Shown one piece after another: positions 58,998 through 64,000 of a stretch of 64,000 nucleotides of DNA (position 1 is its first letter; the number at the start of each line of letters is the position of its first letter). The notes below the pieces were generated by a model. The model had not been told where the DNA came from, ran no database searches, and worked only from the letters and a program-made list of their open reading frames with translations. The stretch is from Stenopsyche tienmushanensis (Eukaryota > Arthropoda > Insecta > Trichoptera > Stenopsychidae). The DNA lies in NCBI GenBank assembly GCA_008973525.1, contig WACJ01000125.1, positions 1,054,001-1,118,000 on the forward strand. Direction: 5' to 3'. The translations under genes were made by a program, and so were the position numbers.

Positions 58998-61900
58998 TAG
59001 TTAAACCGGCCTTAATTGTGGTGTTGTTTCGCAATTAGTGAAATTACAATCGGACGAAACACTATCTCTTCGTGCCGATAAGTTCACTAAATAGCCAATC
59101 CAATCGTTATTAAAGTCGAAACGTTCCTGCCGAACCGATATTATATATCACTACGGAAACCCCAAATGCGACAATCGATAAATCAAAATATTTTTTAACG
59201 ATTAGGAACTACCAGATTATATAATACTACTGGGAGACTTAATTTATTTAAAAGTGTACAAGAAATTTGCTCTGATTTCTTGGATCTGAAAAAAAGTCTT
59301 GTGGTAATAAAAATGAGTGAGTTATTGAATTCGGTACATTAATTAAAATACCATTTAAATACAATGATAATTTTGCTATTTTCTCATAGATTCCCATGTA
59401 CCTAAATAAAAAAAATTTTTTTTTATCCAAATATTCAAATCCTAGAGATACATTTCCAGAAATTGAAAGAATAAGCGTGATCATTTGGTCATGTAGTGTT
59501 CTATAAGTTAAAATTTTTTGGTTAAGAGAGTTTTTTAAGCAATGTACATTACATAACAGACACGATAGAGAGAAGATTGCATATCTTTCTTTTCCTAATC
59601 CAGAAGCACATAGGAAATCCTGCGAAAGCTTTTACAAACCTCTTTTTCTCTTGAATCGTGTACGGGCTTGAGGAAGCCGTGATCAAATTTAATAAAGCGC
59701 AGAAGTTTACGTATTGGGTAATACTGTGTCAACCATGGGAGACGCTATATTTTAATTAAAAGGTATAGTGGTGGTTTAAAAAGGGTTAAATCCCTAAACA
59801 AATAGTGCCCTGCAGCTCGGTTAGTCGGTTCATTAGCCGGGCCTGACCGGAATGCCGACAGGATTTTCATTTGAATATTTCGTGAAAGTTCCGAGAAAAC
59901 TTTTAGCGCCACCCGACCGGAAGCTGGAAGCGGGTAGTTATTTGCGAGTTGTCGATACGCTCCCGAAGGTTTTTATTCGCCCCCTTGCTTTGCTCCCGTC
60001 TAATTTGTTTACGTCTTACCTATACACCCTCCCCCGAAACAAAACAGCGTTAATTCCAATCCCGCACCAAACTTTCCAGCCCCCATTCATACTAGAATTT
60101 TCAAATATAATCGAAGAAATATGTGTCAAAAACAACCCTTTATGAATTTTCAAGCTAATGCGTCTAATGTCATAATGAGTAAATTCTTCGGTCAAATAAT
60201 CGTTATTTTTGCCAAGAGCAGCGTGTTAATTTGGCTTAATATTATTAATAACGTCGTTAGCAAATTCAGCAAAAAAGGGGCTTTCCGACCCTCGTGCAGG
60301 GAGCTACCTGTAAATATTTATTTCTTTGAATACTATCGCGGAAGGGTGGTCCCCGATGGAACATTCTACCCGGTATTCTCAATTAGCCCAAACTATTGTT
60401 TCGTTGCCGCCAAAATATTCATTGTTCTTGCAAATGTATATTAATACGTCCTCTTTCGATGTTCGCCTAGAGTTTTGAACTTTTATCAGCGAATAATTAT
60501 TTTATTCAAAATTCTAAACGACCCTGGGGGATGAAATTGCCATTTCGAATAGATATCGCACGATCAAGTGTGAATTACATCATTACATTTGGGAGCTTCT
60601 CTAAATTCACTTATACCATGTAACGTGCTAAAGGCTTGGATAAAATGGACAAATTATCGTAACTTTAATAGAAAATATTTTTTTAAAATATCATCTTACT
60701 CAAGAATATACAAAGTAAGAAAGCAATAAAGATAGAAACAGAATTTAAGAGAAAAATGTTATAAAATGAAGATAATAACGGGTTGGGTGCGGCAATTTCT
60801 TTTCATGATTATTATCACCTATAAGCACTAAAACTGAAATAGTCTTAGTTTAAATAAATGCATATTGTATTTTGTAGGAATTTTCCTATGAATATTCGTA
60901 TAACTAAGAATATAACCAAGCCTAATCGTATTTAATATAATTTAGTAATACATTTACATTGCAAATTTGAAAGCAGAAAATAACATTTTTTTTCAAAAAT
61001 AAAGCTATCTTGGGCTGTAAGAATTTGAATTTTGAAGAATTGGACCTTTATATTCTTTTAAATTAGAGATTTAAAATTAATGCATTGAACATTTTAAATA
61101 TTCATCAAAATCACTATTGACTATGGAGGCCACTTATTTAACGTATTGCCACATAACGCAGATACTATATTTTTTAAAGATCTATCTCCAGAAGACGACG
61201 AGGAAAATGACGAAACAATTGTAAATTTCATTTATCAAACGATATTATTGCTAAATTTACTTTATTATTGATTGCAAATTTTGGTACTTGGTTCTTGGCC
61301 AACTTGATAATAGTCATATTTTGATCTAAAATAAGAATATTTAGATCGATTTAATACATATTTTGCTAAATAATATTGAGTATTGCAGATATCTAGGATA
61401 ACATGCCAAGACATCAGGATAAACATTTAATCTGAGATATGTAGCATATTGACTGATCTAATAATTTTTGTTAAAAACATATACTTTTTAAATAAAAGTC
61501 TTTAAATATGATGCAAAAAAATCTCAAAGATTCATATCTGTAATGGAGTAATAAACAATATTTATAAAAATATTTTCGCTAATGATATCTATTTCGGTAG
61601 TAATCAGCATTAAGCTGAGTATTACATAAGAACGAATAGGATTCATGTCCATAAATTCTGACTGAAAAATGTTCGTCGTTGGTGCATCTGCTGCAGTGTA
61701 TCGGATTAATTAGAATGAGTACAAGATTACATTTCACATGAAAGCTGGACTTCATAGAAATGCTGCTCCCACCAATACAATATATTTTCTTGTACAATAT
61801 AAAAATGGAAAAACTGATGCACATTATCTTTATATATCCTTCAGTTATTGGAAAATATGATTAGATTTCATAGCTTTCCATCATTCCTCTTTTCATCTTT

Positions 61901-63425
61901 CCATTAACATTGATCGTTTTGTAAACTTATAGATATTATTGAATGCATTTTTAATATCTTATGGGGTTTTAAGATTGAAAAGGATGCTTTCAATCAATGG
62001 TTAACAATATTTAACAAAAGCGATGTTATTAATTGCAGAACTACGGCAAAATTATTTTAAATATTTAAGCTTCGTATTAATATATAGTTTATCTGATTTT
62101 CATTATTCCGGGGTTTTGTTTTTAAGCAATCAGCACTGTTATTAAGCGGTTGAACTTGAGACTTAATCATCCTGATTTCAATTTTACAGGAGATGTGGCT
62201 GATGGTAAGGGTTTTGATAATAGCCCAAATAAGAGGCACTACATAATTCCAGTTTAAAAGTAATAAGAAGAAAGAAGTTATTGTATAGTTAAAAGATTTT
62301 AAATTTAAGTTTATATTTCGGTCATCTAGGGCTTGTTTTTCAAAACCGTGTCCTTTTGTGCTTGGAGGATACTCTGTAAGTTGCTATACAAGACGATCAA
62401 CTTTGAAATAATGAACGTAATAAATCGATCCTTTCTTCTTATGTTAAGATCATTAAATAGACCAAACTTTTTTAAAAATGAAGTTTTTTGTACATGTTGT
62501 AGAGCAAATTGGCCTAAATGTCACAAAAAATCCGCATGCATCGCGCCACCTTTACTGTGTGTCCATTTTATTATATATTACACAAACACAGTTTCATCGT
62601 GTAGCTATGAATTTTTATTTAACAAAGAGAGATTTTATTGAATTATATTCAAGAGAAAAGACATTTTTTTTAGGGTTAAAGAGGTCTTTTTCTACGTTTC
62701 AAACATAGACCCTATGTCCTAAGTGTCAGGGTTGTTGAAATATATATTTTTTTCATCCAAAATATAACTGTTTTTCTATTTTGAAATGTATTATCAATCT
62801 AAATAAATCGTTGTTTTATGCAATCGGTTTAAAGAAAATTAGTTCAGAACTTTCAAATTCAAATAAAATGTGCACACGAATGAGAAATATCAACATCTAA
62901 ATTATTTAAACAAATTAACTTGAAGAGGTATCAGTTTGACAGGGTCTATAAAAACATTAAATTGTGTATTATCGAATATAAAAAAGATAAATATTGAAAT
63001 TAATTATTAAAAAAATATATGTAAAATAAGGAATTTTTCATATATTTCATATATTCTTTTCAATATTTCATCTAAAAGCAAACATAAATATTTGGCAAAT
63101 ATGAAGGTTTTTGCATTTGGACACAAATGGACTACTCGAGACGGCTCGCACGTAAGTTGTTGGCCACCACTGGCGTAAAGTGTACTCATCCAAGTGGAGT
63201 ATTTGTTTGGGACGTCGCAGGTGTGTTTACCCTGGCGAGCGGCTCTTCTGTTCTAATTTATAGATTTAATTTTAGCCACATGAACTAATAAGACTTTATC
63301 GCCGCTTTACCATTCAGAATTAATTAAATCAATTTTAAGTATATTTAATTAACCATCATCTAACAGCCACCCCCCGATGTTGTGTTTTTAACATCCATCA
63401 AAACAGCGTTTTGAGGTTAGGCTAA

Positions 63426-63568
63426 GTTAATTAGGGAGGCATCGACGCGCTCTTAATGAATTGCCATCAGATGTAATTATGAATTGTTGAAAGTTCAACA
63501 CGATAAAGAGCAGTGATAAGGCTTATAAATAAGACTGGGACATCTCCGTAGGGTTAATTAAGGAGGCA
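63426..63568. promoter_or_regulatory. candidate homeodomain-rich regulatory element
   Basis: GTTAATTAGGGAGGCA (63426-63441) and GTTAATTAAGGAGGCA (63553-63568) are near-identical direct repeats. TAATTA-type cores recur several times between 63310 and 63650. Clustered TAATTA cores are typical homeodomain targets, but in AT-rich DNA they also occur by chance. The call is an inference. Confidence 0.35.
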
Positions 63569-64000
63569 CAGTTTATCGGTCATGTTAATGTAATTATTTT
63601 GTTTCCTTTGCTTGGAGTCGCAGTGACCCCATAATACTAATTAAATGCTGGACTGAGGTACTTTTGTTACGGAGTCGTGATAAGATCGCTTAACTTAATA
63701 AGGAACATAGACGAACTTTCAGAACGGTTGTTATACTTATGATGTAAAAACGAAATAAAAAACTACCCTTATGTTTTTTTTTTTAAATATGATGACTTTT
63801 ATTCCAATTTTATTATATTAGAATAAAAATAACAGTACTTGTCGACACATTTATCATGCAATTACAAAGTAAATTTGTGGCATTGTTGTATGGTGTTAAA
63901 AAATATATCTGCAGTGTGATAATGATTAGTGCTTGATTTCATACAATCATTGGTTGCATTTTTGCTCGATTAGAAATTGTAGCTTGATTGATAATATTAA

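Larger units (their letters stand above)
57775..64000. other. 5'-side intron, possibly enhancer-bearing; no gene recognised
   Basis: AT-rich, with relatively GC-richer, low-repeat islands at 58860-59170, 59790-60450 and 63100-63720. The region 59852-60444 has two overlapping open frames without domain resemblance. The 63.3-63.7 kb island has many TAATTA/TTAATTA sites. No exon of the minus-strand gene was found, although its 5' exons should lie on this side. Confidence 0.45.

Noticed and set aside
59852..60444. two overlapping plus-strand frames of about 100 codons
   Set aside because: No recognised motif and overlapping each other; more likely a low-repeat non-coding island.
1..64000. CRISPR arrays, operons, bacterial promoters or terminators
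   Set aside because: No regularly spaced repeats or dense coding; spliced exons and eukaryotic transposons show this is animal nuclear DNA.

Overview
This window is eukaryotic, AT-rich, gene-poor DNA, most likely from an arthropod. There is no bacterial-style gene packing, rRNA, intact tRNA or CRISPR. The only host coding sequence I can support is three spliced exons on the minus strand (46025-46161, 37355-37546, 16235-16330). They read in order as one carbonic anhydrase-related protein of the CA10/CA11 type. Splice sites are canonical, reading phases agree, and the peptide joins are collinear with the alpha-carbonic anhydrase fold. Missing 5' and 3' exons must lie outside the window or were not recognised, so the whole 64 kb appears to be the inside of one long gene, with introns of 8.5 kb and 21 kb plus at least 16 kb of intron at each end.

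Everything else I recognise is intronic. There are decayed transposable elements of many classes. Tc1/mariner: a Tc1 fragment near 1.6 kb, a mariner at 2.0-2.9 kb, three copies of a second mariner family at 3.7, 29.6 and 57.1 kb, and a third mariner at 53.1-54.2 kb. Others: a Tigger/pogo deletion copy at 43.5-44.3 kb, several hAT elements with target-site duplications (23.2, 34.4, 40.9 and 49.1 kb), two short TTAA-flanked piggyBac-like MITEs, tRNA-like SINEs, and a 5'-truncated non-LTR retrotransposon of R1/Jockey type. Two structures stand out: a nested cluster at 33.0-37.0 kb, and a hAT element inserted into an older copy of its own family at 48.6-50.1 kb.

Three dispersed fragments (12.0-12.5, 33.1-33.6 and 36.5-37.0 kb) belong to one large repeat-encoded protein that I cannot assign to a named superfamily; its motif order is reminiscent of RNase-H-like transposases. 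Islands richer in GC and poorer in repeats occur in the introns (for example 58.9-59.2 and 63.1-63.7 kb). They look like candidate conserved non-coding or enhancer DNA, but this cannot be shown from one sequence. Most short open reading frames in the window are chance frames in AT-rich DNA.
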